A DNA stretch of 64,000 nucleotides from Ktedonobacter robiniae. Its GTDB lineage: Bacteria > Chloroflexota > Ktedonobacteria > Ktedonobacterales > Ktedonobacteraceae. The notes beneath the pieces were generated by a model, which was not told the DNA's origin, ran no database searches, and saw nothing but the letters and a program-made list of their open reading frames with translations. This document shows positions 1 through 9,177 of the stretch, one piece after another. Within the stretch, counting starts at the first letter, position 1, and each line of letters opens with the position of its first letter. A program made the translations under genes and the position numbers. The stretch covers positions 2,356,001 to 2,420,000 of the forward strand of contig NZ_BNJG01000002.1 in assembly GCF_016587375.1 (NCBI RefSeq), in the 5' to 3' direction.

Positions 1-471
1 GGAGCCCCCAAGGGAGTGGGGGTGACGCATGCCAATCTGGGGAACCTGGTAGCCTGGTATACCCAATGTTACCAGGTTACCACAGCCGACCGGGTCACCC
101 AGCTATTTAGCCAGGGCTTTGACCCGGTGGCACAGGATGTATGGCCAACGCTGGTCAGGGGAGCCAGTATCTGGATCGTGGACGAGGAGACCCGGTTGGA
201 GTCTGAACGGTTGCAGGAGTGGCTTCGTGAACACGAGATCACGATGTGTAACGCGCCCACGCCCCTGACGGAAGGGCTGCTGGCTCTCAATGAACCGTCG
301 ATGGGAGTGTTGCGACACCTGGGCGCGGGAGGAGAGCAGTTGCGGAGATATGCGCCCGAGGGGACAGCATATCGGCTCCATAACTTTTATGGGCCAACAG
401 AAGGAACCGTGATAGCGACAACAAGTGAGGTCGTGACTGAAGGGGAGGCAAGGGGAGACTGCCGGGGATAG
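1..471 (+). CDS. NRPS adenylation domain fragment (module 1, 5' part), cut by window start and ended by a frameshift
   Basis: This is the middle of an amino-acid-activating adenylation (A) domain. It opens just after the A3 ATP-loop (the window begins in the APKG part) and includes the A4 region GFDPVAQDVW and A5 NFYGPTEGT. The frame stops at 471, between A5 and A6, while the rest of the same domain continues one base out of phase from about 456. Adding one G to the G4 run at 452-455 restores a continuous, family-like sequence, so this and the next entry are most likely one gene. Specificity residues aligned by eye to GrsA read roughly D-P-Q-C-G-G-F-V-I, which I do not recognise, so the substrate is left open. 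The real gene starts upstream of the window. Confidence 0.9.
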   Translation, partial: GAPKGVGVTHANLGNLVAWYTQCYQVTTADRVTQLFSQGFDPVAQDVWPTLVRGASIWIVDEETRLESERLQEWLREHEITMCNAPTPLTEGLLALNEPSMGVLRHLGAGGEQLRRYAPEGTAYRLHNFYGPTEGTVIATTSEVVTEGEARGDCRG

Positions 472-488
472 GACATCCGATAGCAGGG

Positions 489-3400
489 GTGAAGGTGTAT
501 GTGGTGGATGGAGAAGGAGAGCCAGTGCCGATCGGAGTGGTGGGAGAGATCTATCTGGGAGGAGCGGGAGTAGCACGAGGGTACCTGGGGAGAGCGAGTC
601 TGACGGCGGAGCGGTTTGTCCCAGATGCGTGGAGTGGAGAGGTGGGAGGGCGTGTCTATCGGACAGGAGACCTGGGTCGTTATCGGGAAGACGGGAGTCT
701 GGAGTATGTAGGGAGGGTGGATCAGCAAGTGAAGGTGCGAGGTTATCGCATCGAACTGGGAGAGATCGAGACGGTTCTGGCACAGCACCCTTGTGTGAGC
801 GAGTGCATAATACTGGTTGAGGATGGGCTACTGATTGCGTATGTGGTAGTTGAACAGATGGAAGAGGCAGAGGCGGAGATACGAGCCTACCTGTCCGAGA
901 AACTGCCAGGATATATGGTGCCAGGTCGCTTTGTCTGGCTGCCAGCCCTGCCACGGACGGCCAACGGCAAAATTGACCGTGTAGCTCTGGTCCAGGTAGA
1001 AATCGAAGAAGAGGTTAAGGTAGTAGAAGGCGCGCCCTCTGGAGTAATAGAAGAAGTGATGGTGGAGATCTGGGCCAGCGTTCTGAAGAGAAAGAGGATT
1101 GGTAGGCAGGAGTCCTTCTTTGAATTAGGTGGACATTCTCTGCTGGCAACTCAGGTAATGGCACGGGTGCGCAGTGTCTTCGGTGTAGAGGTGGGAGTAG
1201 GCGCATTGTTCGAGGCACCAACGATAGAGGGATTGGCTATCAGAGTGCGCGAGGCTTTAGAAGGAGCTAATCCGGGAGAACGCCCGTCACTGGTTGTAGT
1301 AGAGCGCAAGCAGGATCTCCCCCTCTCATTCACACAGCAGCGACTCTGGCTACTGGATCAGATTGAGCCGGGGAGTGCTGCCTACAATATTCCCACCGCG
1401 ACACGTCTGCATGGCCCGTTGAATAAGGCTGTGTTAGAAAAAAGTTTGCGCGAAGTAGTGCGACGGCACGAGGCGTTGCGTACCACTTTCAAAGAAAAAA
1501 ATGGGCAAGCTGTCCAGGTCATCAATGCCTGGGAGGATTTTGCCATTCAGTATGAGGATTGGCGTGATCTGAGTCATGAAGAACAGGAAAGCCGAGTGCA
1601 ACAGGCGATCCTCGCAGAGGACTCCACTCCATTTGACCTGGCTCGGGGCCCCCTGTTGCGCGTCTCACTGCTCTGCCTGCACACTCACGAACATGTACTC
1701 TTGCTGACTATGCATCATATTATTGCTGATGGCTGGTCTATGGGGCTTTTACAGCGAGAAATCACGACGCTTTATATGGCCTTTCAGAAAGGTCAGCCAT
1801 CGCCATTAAGTGAATTGACGCTTCAATACGCGGACTATGCAGCCTGGCAGCGCTCCTGGCTTCAAGGCGAGGTACTTGAACGACATCTAGCCTATTGGAA
1901 GCGGCAGCTCCAAGATCTATCTCCTCTGGATTTGCCGACTGACTATCCCCGCCCGCCAAGGCAAACCTTTAATGGTGCACTACAGACACTACTTCTACCG
2001 ACGGCACTGGTTGAAGAATTGCGGCAGATAAGCCAGCGCGAGGATGCAACTTTGTTTATGCTTTTGCTCGCGGCCTTCCAGGTCTTGCTGGCCCGTTATA
2101 GTGGGCAAGAGGATATAGCTGTTGGGACACCGATTGCTAACCGCACGCATACAGAAATAGAGAAACTCATCGGCTCTTTTATTAATACCCTGGTGCTGCG
2201 TACAGATCTGGCTGGCAATCCTAGCTTCTGTGAGCTGATTGCGCGTGTGCGCGAGGTATGCCTGGGTGCATATGCGCACCAGGAGGTACCGTTTGAACGC
2301 CTAGTAGAAGAGTTGCAGCCTGAACGTGACCTGAGCCGTTCTCCGTTATTTCAAGTTATGCTAGTACTCCAAAATCTGCCTGTCGTCAATAATACATTCG
2401 TTGGCCTCACCACTTCATCGTTTGAGCGTGAACATGCCGCAGCTAAGTATGAGCTCTCGCTCACTATGACTGAGTTGGAGCAGGGTTTGTTCTGCGAACT
2501 GGCATACAATACCGATTTATTCTCAGAACAGACCATTAATCGGTTACTCGGTCACTGGCAGAGGTTATTAAGTGGTATTGCAGCCCAACCAGACGCACAC
2601 CTTGAGGATCTACCGCTTCTAACTGAAACCGAGCGTCAGCAAATCCTGGCTATAAATGCGACTGAGCAAGCATATCCGCGCGAGTGCTGTCTGCCACAGC
2701 TTTTTGAGGCCCAGGTTGAGCGAACGCCACAGGCTATAGCTGTCATCTGTGGAGGCGAACGATTTACCTATCAGGAACTAAACGCCCAGGCGAATCGGCT
2801 TGCCTGGGAACTAACAGCGCGTGGCGTCGGGCCAGAAGTGCCAATCGCCCTATACGCTGAGCGCGGCCCGCTCTTTCTCATATCGGTACTGGCTGTGTGG
2901 AAGGCAGGAGGCATTCACGTTCCAATTGATCCGAACTATCCAGCAGTGCGCGTGGCACAGATACTGGATCAGAGTGCCTGTGCTCTGGTATTAACGAACA
3001 GGCATTTACAGGCACAATTAGAATCCGCTCTGCCTGCGACAAGAGTAGCAGAGGAAGGATTGCTCGCCCTCGCAGCCATAGAAATGCTGCTAGAGCAAGG
3101 CACAAATATAACTAATTTGCCTGCGCACTGTGAGCCGCACAACCTGGCATATATCATCTATACCTCTGGATCAACTGGTGCGCCCAAAGGGGTTATGGTC
3201 GAGCATGGTGGAATGCTCAATCATATCTATGGCAAAATTTCTGATCTCCAGATTACGCAGGAAGATTGCGTCATCCAGAACGGTCCGCCCTGCTTCGATA
3301 TTATTATCTGGCAATGTTTTGCCTCGCTCCTTGTGGGAGGGCGCGTTCAAATTCTTAGGGATGAAATAGCTTTTGATCCTTCTCGGCTTTTGGAACAGAC

Positions 3401-6400
3401 TGAGCAATCTCATGCCAGTATACTCCAAATCGTACCATCTATGTTGCGCGAAATCATATACGAGGCCGAGCGTCGTGGGCAACAGCGCCCGTCTCTCACC
3501 ACTTTGCGCTGGATCGTTCCAACGGGCGATGCGTTGCCTACAGAACTTTGTCAGCGCTGGTTAGAGAGCTATCCTGCAATTCCTCTTTTGAATACTTACG
3601 GCTCAACTGAGTGTTCTGATGATCAGTGCCATTACGCGATTCAGCAACTCACATTTGAGCCAGAGTTAGTACCCATTGCGCCAGTTGGCTACCCTATCAG
3701 CAATATGCAAGCCTATGTTCTAGATCATGCTCTGTCTCTGGTTCCACCAGGAGTCATTGGCGAACTCTATATTGGTGGTGTTGGCGTTGGACGAGGATAC
3801 TTGCGTGATCCAGGTCGTACAGCGACTGTCTTTCTCCCAGACCCTTTTAGTACGATCCCTGGTGGACGGCTCTATAAGACGGGAGACCAGGCCCGTTACC
3901 TGGCCGAAGGAGCCATAGAGTTCCTTGGACGAGTGGATCACCTGGTAAAGATTCGTGGACACAGAATTGAAGTGGGTGAGATAGAGGCTGTACTGGCTCA
4001 ACACCCTGGCGTGCTTGAGAGTGTTGTGGTGGTACATACAGACGCGCAACATGAAAAATCGCTTGTGGCATATGTGGTTTCAGACAGTCAACATGTTCTC
4101 GACAGTCAAGAAGTGCGTACTTATCTGCAAGGCAAGCTGCCAGAAGTTATGCATCCCACCCATATTATGGCTTTGGATGCGCTTCCGTTGACTCCGCTTG
4201 GCAAAGTCGATCGCAAAGCGCTGTCCCAAATTGAGATTATAGGTCGAGACGTCACTGCTCAGAGCGAGGAGCCGCGCAACCCGGTGGAGGAGACCATAGC
4301 TGAGATCTGGCAAGATCTCCTCCATTGTCAAACCATCTCCATTTACGACAACTTTTTCCACCTTGGCGGACATTCGTTATTGGCAACCCAGGTGATGGCA
4401 CGCATACGGACCATGCTAGGTGTCGAGCTTCCCCTGCGTAGCCTCTTTGAGACGCCTACCCTGGCTGGACTAGCTCGTCAGGTTACGCAACGCTTGCATA
4501 AGTCGCAGGTCCAGTTTAGCCTTCCCGCGCTTCGTGCGACACAAATGCTGGAAGCCCCTCTCTCGTTTGCGCAGCAGCGGCTCTGGTTCCTGGACCAGCT
4601 AGAACCAGCGAATCCAGCTTATACGCTACCACTCGCGGCACGTCTGCACGGTAGCCTGGATATGAAGGTCCTGGTGAAGAGCCTCTACGAAATTGTCTTA
4701 AGGCACCAGACATTACGCACAACATTCCCTCTGAAAAATGGCGATCCCGTCCAGCTGGTCCATCCAGTAGACGATTTCCGCGTTCAATTTATCAATGGCA
4801 GCAGCTGGAGTAATACTGAGCAGGAGGTTCGCACCTCACAGATCCTTCAGGCTGAGATACTACGACCATTCAATTTACAAGAGGAGCTGCCATTTAGAGT
4901 CACGATCCTGCGTCTCTCCAGCGAAGAGCACATCTTACTGGTAAATATGCATCATATCATTTCTGATGCCTGGTCTATAGGTATTCTGGTGCGTGAGCTT
5001 GCAGCCTGCTATAGTGCCTTTGAGCAGAAAAAAACCTCGCCCTTGCCAGAGCTTCCTGTGCAATATGTTGATTACGCCCACTGGCAGCAGACCTGGCTGC
5101 GAGGAGAGCCGCTCCAGCATCAGCTAGATTATTGGAAAAATCAGCTTAGTGGGCTTGAGCCACTGGCCTTGCCTACAGATTATCCCCGTCCAGCTGTGCA
5201 AACCTTCCATGGCGCTCGTCTAACAGTACGTTCTAAGCCTGAATTGCTAGAAAAGCTCAAACAAGTGTGTCACCAGGAAGGTACAACGCTGTTTATGACG
5301 TTATTGGCTGCCTTTCAAGCGTTGTTGGCGCACTATTCTGGTCAGAATGATATTGCTGTCGGGATCCCTGTAGCCAATCGTACCCAGGAAGAACTTGAGC
5401 CACTCATCGGTTTTTTTGTGAACACATTGGTTTTACGTATTGATCTCTCTGGCAACCCAACCCTGCGTGAACTGCTGCAGCGTGTACGCAAGGTTGCCCT
5501 GGATGCATACGCTCACCAGGATGCTCCCTTTGAGCAGCTAGTGGAAGCTCTGCATCCAGAACGTGACCTCAGTCGCTCTCCCCTCTTCCAGGCCATGTTT
5601 GTCTTACAGAATGCGCCTGCTACCGGAACGACATTCAGTGAGCACCTTTCTCTGGAGCCCCTGGTTTCAGAGAACCTGACCGCCAAATTTGACCTGACCT
5701 TCTCGCTTACAGAGAGCCAGCAGGGGCTACAGTGTGTAGCGGAATACAATACGGATCTGTTCGCGGAGGCAAGCATCCAAAGGCTGTTGGGACACTGGCA
5801 GCGCCTGCTAGCCGCTCTGGTGGAGCAGCCCGATCAACCGTTCCGCTCTCTGCCGTTGCTGGAAGAGGCCCAGTCTCAGCAACTCTTGCGGGATTGGAAT
5901 GCGACGACTCTTCCACTGGAGGGCATCGCCCTGGTGCCTCAGCGCATTGTACACCAGGCCCGACAAACGCCCCATCACCTGGCACTCACCGATGGACAAC
6001 ACCAACTCACCTATGCGCAACTGGATCGTCGCAGTGCCTGGATCGCTACCCAGTTACGCGCCGCCGGGGTGCGAGCGGGTGATCGTGTTGGTATCTGCCT
6101 CCCGCGCTCAGTGGACTTGGTGGTTGGTATGCTGGCTATCTTGCGACTGGGGGCTGCCTATGTCCCCCTGGACCCGGATTATCCACAAGAGCGCCTGCAC
6201 TATATGGTGACCCAAAGCGGCATGCGTGTTGTGCTTAGCATGGTGACGCCCAAGTTGCCCACGACATGGGGGGCAGAGGTGGCGATGGTGCTACTCGAAG
6301 CGGGGGAACTGGATACCGAGCAGATGGGCGAGCTGGATGCCGCACTGGAGGAGATCAGCTCAGAGTCGGTGGCGTATGTAATTTATACTTCGGGCTCGAC

Positions 6401-9140
6401 GGGCCAACCCAAGGGAGTGGCGATCGGACAGGGAGCTTTGCGCAATAGCTTGTTTAGCCTTCAGCAACGCCTGGGTCTGGGGGAGCAGGACCGCTTGCTG
6501 GCGGTGACCTCGATCTCGTTTGACATTGCCGGGCTGGAGTTGTTGCAGCCATTAACCTGTGGAGCCCAGATCTGGATTGCAAGTCGCAGAGAGGCCAGCG
6601 AGGCCGAGGCATTGCAGCAGGTGCTCCAGCGAAGCGAGGCCACAGTGATGCAAGCCACTCCGGCCACCTGGCGACTGCTGGTGGAGGCAGGATGGCAGGG
6701 AAAGGACAGAATGACAATTCTGTGTGGAGGAGAGGCCTTGCCCAGAGGGTTGGCGCGAGCCCTCAAAGGGAAAGGGCGAGCGGTATGGAACCTGTATGGC
6801 CCGACTGAGACGACGATCTGGTCGACGTGCGAGCGGATCGAGGGGGAAGAGGAGCGGATACGAATCGGGACACCGATAGGGAATACGCAGGTGTATGTCC
6901 TGGATGAAGCAGGGCGAGTGGTGCCGCAGGGCGTGATAGGAGAGCTCTACATTGGGGGAGCAAGCGTGGGAGAAGGCTACTGGGGAGATGCGAGACAGAC
7001 GGCAGAGCGTTTTGTGCCAGATCCCTTTGGGAGCGAGGCAGGGAAACGGCTGTATCGGACGGGAGATGAAGTGAGGTGGGCAGAGAATGGGAAGTTGGAG
7101 TATATAGGGAGAAAGGATCAGCAGGTAAAGGTGCGAGGGTATCGCATCGAGTTGGGAGAGATCGAGGGAGCGTTGGAGGAGCAGGAGGAGGTAGAAGGAG
7201 GAGTGGTGGTGGTGCAGGAAGGGGAACTGGTGGGATATGTCGTAGGCAGGGGAGGGAAGATGATCGAGGAACAGGCGCTCAGGAGCCGTTTGCGCCAACA
7301 CCTGCCAGGGTACATGGTGCCGCAACGGATCGAGGTGGTACCAGCCTTTCCGCTCACACCCAACGGGAAGGTCGACCGCCTCGCCCTTGCCGAATTCACT
7401 CAGCAAAGCGAGGTTTACGGAGAAAACATCGAACAACCTGCGAAACTGACCAGCCCCGTGGAAAGTATCCTGCTTGGTATCTGGGAGGATGTGTTAAGAC
7501 GAAAAGGTATACAGACTTATGATAATTTCTTTGAATTAGGAGGACATTCTCTACTCGCTACACAGGTTGTTACCCGACTCCGGCGCATCTTTACACCGAA
7601 CATCCCTGTTTCAGTGCTGTTTGAGACGCCGAATATTGCGGAGCTAGCGCGGCGTATCGAGCACGATCAGTATGGTGCGCAGGCCGTGCCTGAAGGACCT
7701 GTGCTGGTTCCCGTCCCTCGTGAACAGGCATTGCTCCTCTCTTTTGCACAGCAGCGCCTCTGGTTCCAGGATCGATTGGACCCGGGAAATCCAGCATATA
7801 ACATCCCACTGGCTATGCATGTACAGGGAGTGCTCAAGTTTGATGCCTTAGAGCAGACATTGCGGGAAATTGTCAGACGGCACGAAATTTTACGCACAAC
7901 ATATCGCTTTGACGGAGAGCAGGTGGTGCAGGTTATTGGCTCCGCAGATGACTTCTGTCTGGAGCAGCATGTTTTACACGTAGAGGATAGTACGCTGAAG
8001 CAGCATCTAACCCAGAAGTTTATGCGCGCCGAGGCCGAACATCGCTTTGATCTTGCGCATGGACCTTTGTTCCGCGCTGCATTGGTACAGTTTGACCAGG
8101 AGCAAGAATATCTGCTCCTCGTAACAATGCACCATATTGTTGCTGATGCCTGGTCATTACAGCTTTTCCGCCATGAACTGGTCACGCTCTACGCCGCTTT
8201 CGCGCAGTCTCAGCCGTCGCCGCTACCAGCGTTACCGATCCAATATGCTGATTTCGCGCAGTGGCAGCGCCGCTCATTCCAGAATCGCACATTTGAGGCC
8301 CACCTGGACTACTGGACAACGCAACTGCGCGGCGCTCGTGCCTTTGACTTACCCGCAGATCATTCACGCAAGTCAGGAACAAGCAATCGTGGTGCCAGTT
8401 ATACGTTCCGCTTGCCAGATGACCTTTCTCAAGCACTTCTAGCCTATAGTAAGCGCGAAGAGGTCACGCTCTTCATGACCTTACTGGCAGCCTTCCAGGT
8501 ACTCCTGGCACGCTTAACAGGCAGCAAGGATATCGTCGTTGGTACAGACATTGCCAGTCGCACCCAGGTAGAGACAGAGAGCTTGATAGGCTTTTTTGTT
8601 AATTTGTTAGCATTACGCCTCCAGCTAGATGGGCAACCCCTGTTCAGGGAGGTTTTACAGCAAGTACGCACGATGGTCCTCGACGCTTACGTTCACCAGG
8701 ACCTGCCCTTTGACTACCTGGTTGATCAATTACACCTGGAGCGTCGTGACGGTATGACGCCGCTTATAAATGTCCTCTTTGTACTGCAAAATGTGCCAGA
8801 GATGCCAACTGAAACTCGTATGCCAGAACTTGTTGTCAAGCTGGTTGGTGATACTGCTACCCAGCATGCGAAGTTTGACGCGGCCTTCTTCCTGGTCGAA
8901 GGGCCAGCGGGATTGCGTGGAATGGTCAACTATAATACCAACCTCTTCGAGGAGCGTACTATTGCGCAGCTTGTTCAACGCTATGAGGCTCTCCTACAAA
9001 ATATTCTTGCTCATCCTGAGGACCCGATACATGTATTGGGAATTGCTCCAGGCAGCGATAAAATGAGCCTGGATACGCGCCGGGACTCCTTACGCAGCAG
9101 GCTGAGAACAGTCAAAGAAGAAAGCATCGATCTGGATTAA
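489..9140 (+). CDS. Multimodular nonribosomal peptide synthetase: (A)-PCP-C-A-PCP-C-A-PCP-C
   Basis: Counting from 489, the order is: rest of A1 (A6-A10, about 1-170), PCP1 (FFELGGHSLL, about residue 210), C1 (HHIIADGWS, about 408), A2 (TSGSTG about 890, YGSTE), PCP2 (about 1292), C2 (HHIISDAWS, about 1488), A3 (TSGSTG about 1967, LYGPTE), PCP3 (about 2350) and C3 (HHIVADAWS, about 2547). It ends after C3 with no thioesterase. The A3 pocket reads D-I-L-Q-L-G-L-I-W-K, the textbook glycine code. A2 reads about D-I-W-Q-V-T-T-D-D-K; two acidic residues at the pocket base could suit a cationic side chain such as diaminopropionate, but that is inference. No epimerase or methyltransferase domain is seen. 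The GTG at 489 is only the first start in this frame; translation probably begins upstream of the window. The next NRPS starts 37 bases after the stop, with AAGGAG before it. Confidence 0.95.
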   Translation: MKVYVVDGEGEPVPIGVVGEIYLGGAGVARGYLGRASLTAERFVPDAWSGEVGGRVYRTGDLGRYREDGSLEYVGRVDQQVKVRGYRIELGEIETVLAQHPCVSECIILVEDGLLIAYVVVEQMEEAEAEIRAYLSEKLPGYMVPGRFVWLPALPRTANGKIDRVALVQVEIEEEVKVVEGAPSGVIEEVMVEIWASVLKRKRIGRQESFFELGGHSLLATQVMARVRSVFGVEVGVGALFEAPTIEGLAIRVREALEGANPGERPSLVVVERKQDLPLSFTQQRLWLLDQIEPGSAAYNIPTATRLHGPLNKAVLEKSLREVVRRHEALRTTFKEKNGQAVQVINAWEDFAIQYEDWRDLSHEEQESRVQQAILAEDSTPFDLARGPLLRVSLLCLHTHEHVLLLTMHHIIADGWSMGLLQREITTLYMAFQKGQPSPLSELTLQYADYAAWQRSWLQGEVLERHLAYWKRQLQDLSPLDLPTDYPRPPRQTFNGALQTLLLPTALVEELRQISQREDATLFMLLLAAFQVLLARYSGQEDIAVGTPIANRTHTEIEKLIGSFINTLVLRTDLAGNPSFCELIARVREVCLGAYAHQEVPFERLVEELQPERDLSRSPLFQVMLVLQNLPVVNNTFVGLTTSSFEREHAAAKYELSLTMTELEQGLFCELAYNTDLFSEQTINRLLGHWQRLLSGIAAQPDAHLEDLPLLTETERQQILAINATEQAYPRECCLPQLFEAQVERTPQAIAVICGGERFTYQELNAQANRLAWELTARGVGPEVPIALYAERGPLFLISVLAVWKAGGIHVPIDPNYPAVRVAQILDQSACALVLTNRHLQAQLESALPATRVAEEGLLALAAIEMLLEQGTNITNLPAHCEPHNLAYIIYTSGSTGAPKGVMVEHGGMLNHIYGKISDLQITQEDCVIQNGPPCFDIIIWQCFASLLVGGRVQILRDEIAFDPSRLLEQTEQSHASILQIVPSMLREIIYEAERRGQQRPSLTTLRWIVPTGDALPTELCQRWLESYPAIPLLNTYGSTECSDDQCHYAIQQLTFEPELVPIAPVGYPISNMQAYVLDHALSLVPPGVIGELYIGGVGVGRGYLRDPGRTATVFLPDPFSTIPGGRLYKTGDQARYLAEGAIEFLGRVDHLVKIRGHRIEVGEIEAVLAQHPGVLESVVVVHTDAQHEKSLVAYVVSDSQHVLDSQEVRTYLQGKLPEVMHPTHIMALDALPLTPLGKVDRKALSQIEIIGRDVTAQSEEPRNPVEETIAEIWQDLLHCQTISIYDNFFHLGGHSLLATQVMARIRTMLGVELPLRSLFETPTLAGLARQVTQRLHKSQVQFSLPALRATQMLEAPLSFAQQRLWFLDQLEPANPAYTLPLAARLHGSLDMKVLVKSLYEIVLRHQTLRTTFPLKNGDPVQLVHPVDDFRVQFINGSSWSNTEQEVRTSQILQAEILRPFNLQEELPFRVTILRLSSEEHILLVNMHHIISDAWSIGILVRELAACYSAFEQKKTSPLPELPVQYVDYAHWQQTWLRGEPLQHQLDYWKNQLSGLEPLALPTDYPRPAVQTFHGARLTVRSKPELLEKLKQVCHQEGTTLFMTLLAAFQALLAHYSGQNDIAVGIPVANRTQEELEPLIGFFVNTLVLRIDLSGNPTLRELLQRVRKVALDAYAHQDAPFEQLVEALHPERDLSRSPLFQAMFVLQNAPATGTTFSEHLSLEPLVSENLTAKFDLTFSLTESQQGLQCVAEYNTDLFAEASIQRLLGHWQRLLAALVEQPDQPFRSLPLLEEAQSQQLLRDWNATTLPLEGIALVPQRIVHQARQTPHHLALTDGQHQLTYAQLDRRSAWIATQLRAAGVRAGDRVGICLPRSVDLVVGMLAILRLGAAYVPLDPDYPQERLHYMVTQSGMRVVLSMVTPKLPTTWGAEVAMVLLEAGELDTEQMGELDAALEEISSESVAYVIYTSGSTGQPKGVAIGQGALRNSLFSLQQRLGLGEQDRLLAVTSISFDIAGLELLQPLTCGAQIWIASRREASEAEALQQVLQRSEATVMQATPATWRLLVEAGWQGKDRMTILCGGEALPRGLARALKGKGRAVWNLYGPTETTIWSTCERIEGEEERIRIGTPIGNTQVYVLDEAGRVVPQGVIGELYIGGASVGEGYWGDARQTAERFVPDPFGSEAGKRLYRTGDEVRWAENGKLEYIGRKDQQVKVRGYRIELGEIEGALEEQEEVEGGVVVVQEGELVGYVVGRGGKMIEEQALRSRLRQHLPGYMVPQRIEVVPAFPLTPNGKVDRLALAEFTQQSEVYGENIEQPAKLTSPVESILLGIWEDVLRRKGIQTYDNFFELGGHSLLATQVVTRLRRIFTPNIPVSVLFETPNIAELARRIEHDQYGAQAVPEGPVLVPVPREQALLLSFAQQRLWFQDRLDPGNPAYNIPLAMHVQGVLKFDALEQTLREIVRRHEILRTTYRFDGEQVVQVIGSADDFCLEQHVLHVEDSTLKQHLTQKFMRAEAEHRFDLAHGPLFRAALVQFDQEQEYLLLVTMHHIVADAWSLQLFRHELVTLYAAFAQSQPSPLPALPIQYADFAQWQRRSFQNRTFEAHLDYWTTQLRGARAFDLPADHSRKSGTSNRGASYTFRLPDDLSQALLAYSKREEVTLFMTLLAAFQVLLARLTGSKDIVVGTDIASRTQVETESLIGFFVNLLALRLQLDGQPLFREVLQQVRTMVLDAYVHQDLPFDYLVDQLHLERRDGMTPLINVLFVLQNVPEMPTETRMPELVVKLVGDTATQHAKFDAAFFLVEGPAGLRGMVNYNTNLFEERTIAQLVQRYEALLQNILAHPEDPIHVLGIAPGSDKMSLDTRRDSLRSRLRTVKEESIDLD

Positions 9141-9177
9141 GCGACTGTATTTTCTCTGACGAGGAAGGAGTAAGTAA

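Noticed and set aside
448..470. Programmed -1 frameshift in the NRPS
   Set aside because: There is no heptameric slippery site or downstream pseudoknot-like structure, and NRPS genes are not known to use this. An indel in a G run is simpler.
103..954. Long antisense open frame opposite the first adenylation domain
   Set aside because: It exists because the coding strand is purine-rich and rarely forms stops in the complement. It has no ribosome site or domain sense and lies wholly within a clear NRPS domain.
6552..7436. Antisense open frame of 294 codons opposite the third adenylation domain
   Set aside because: Same composition effect; the plus strand carries the intact glycine-type A domain.
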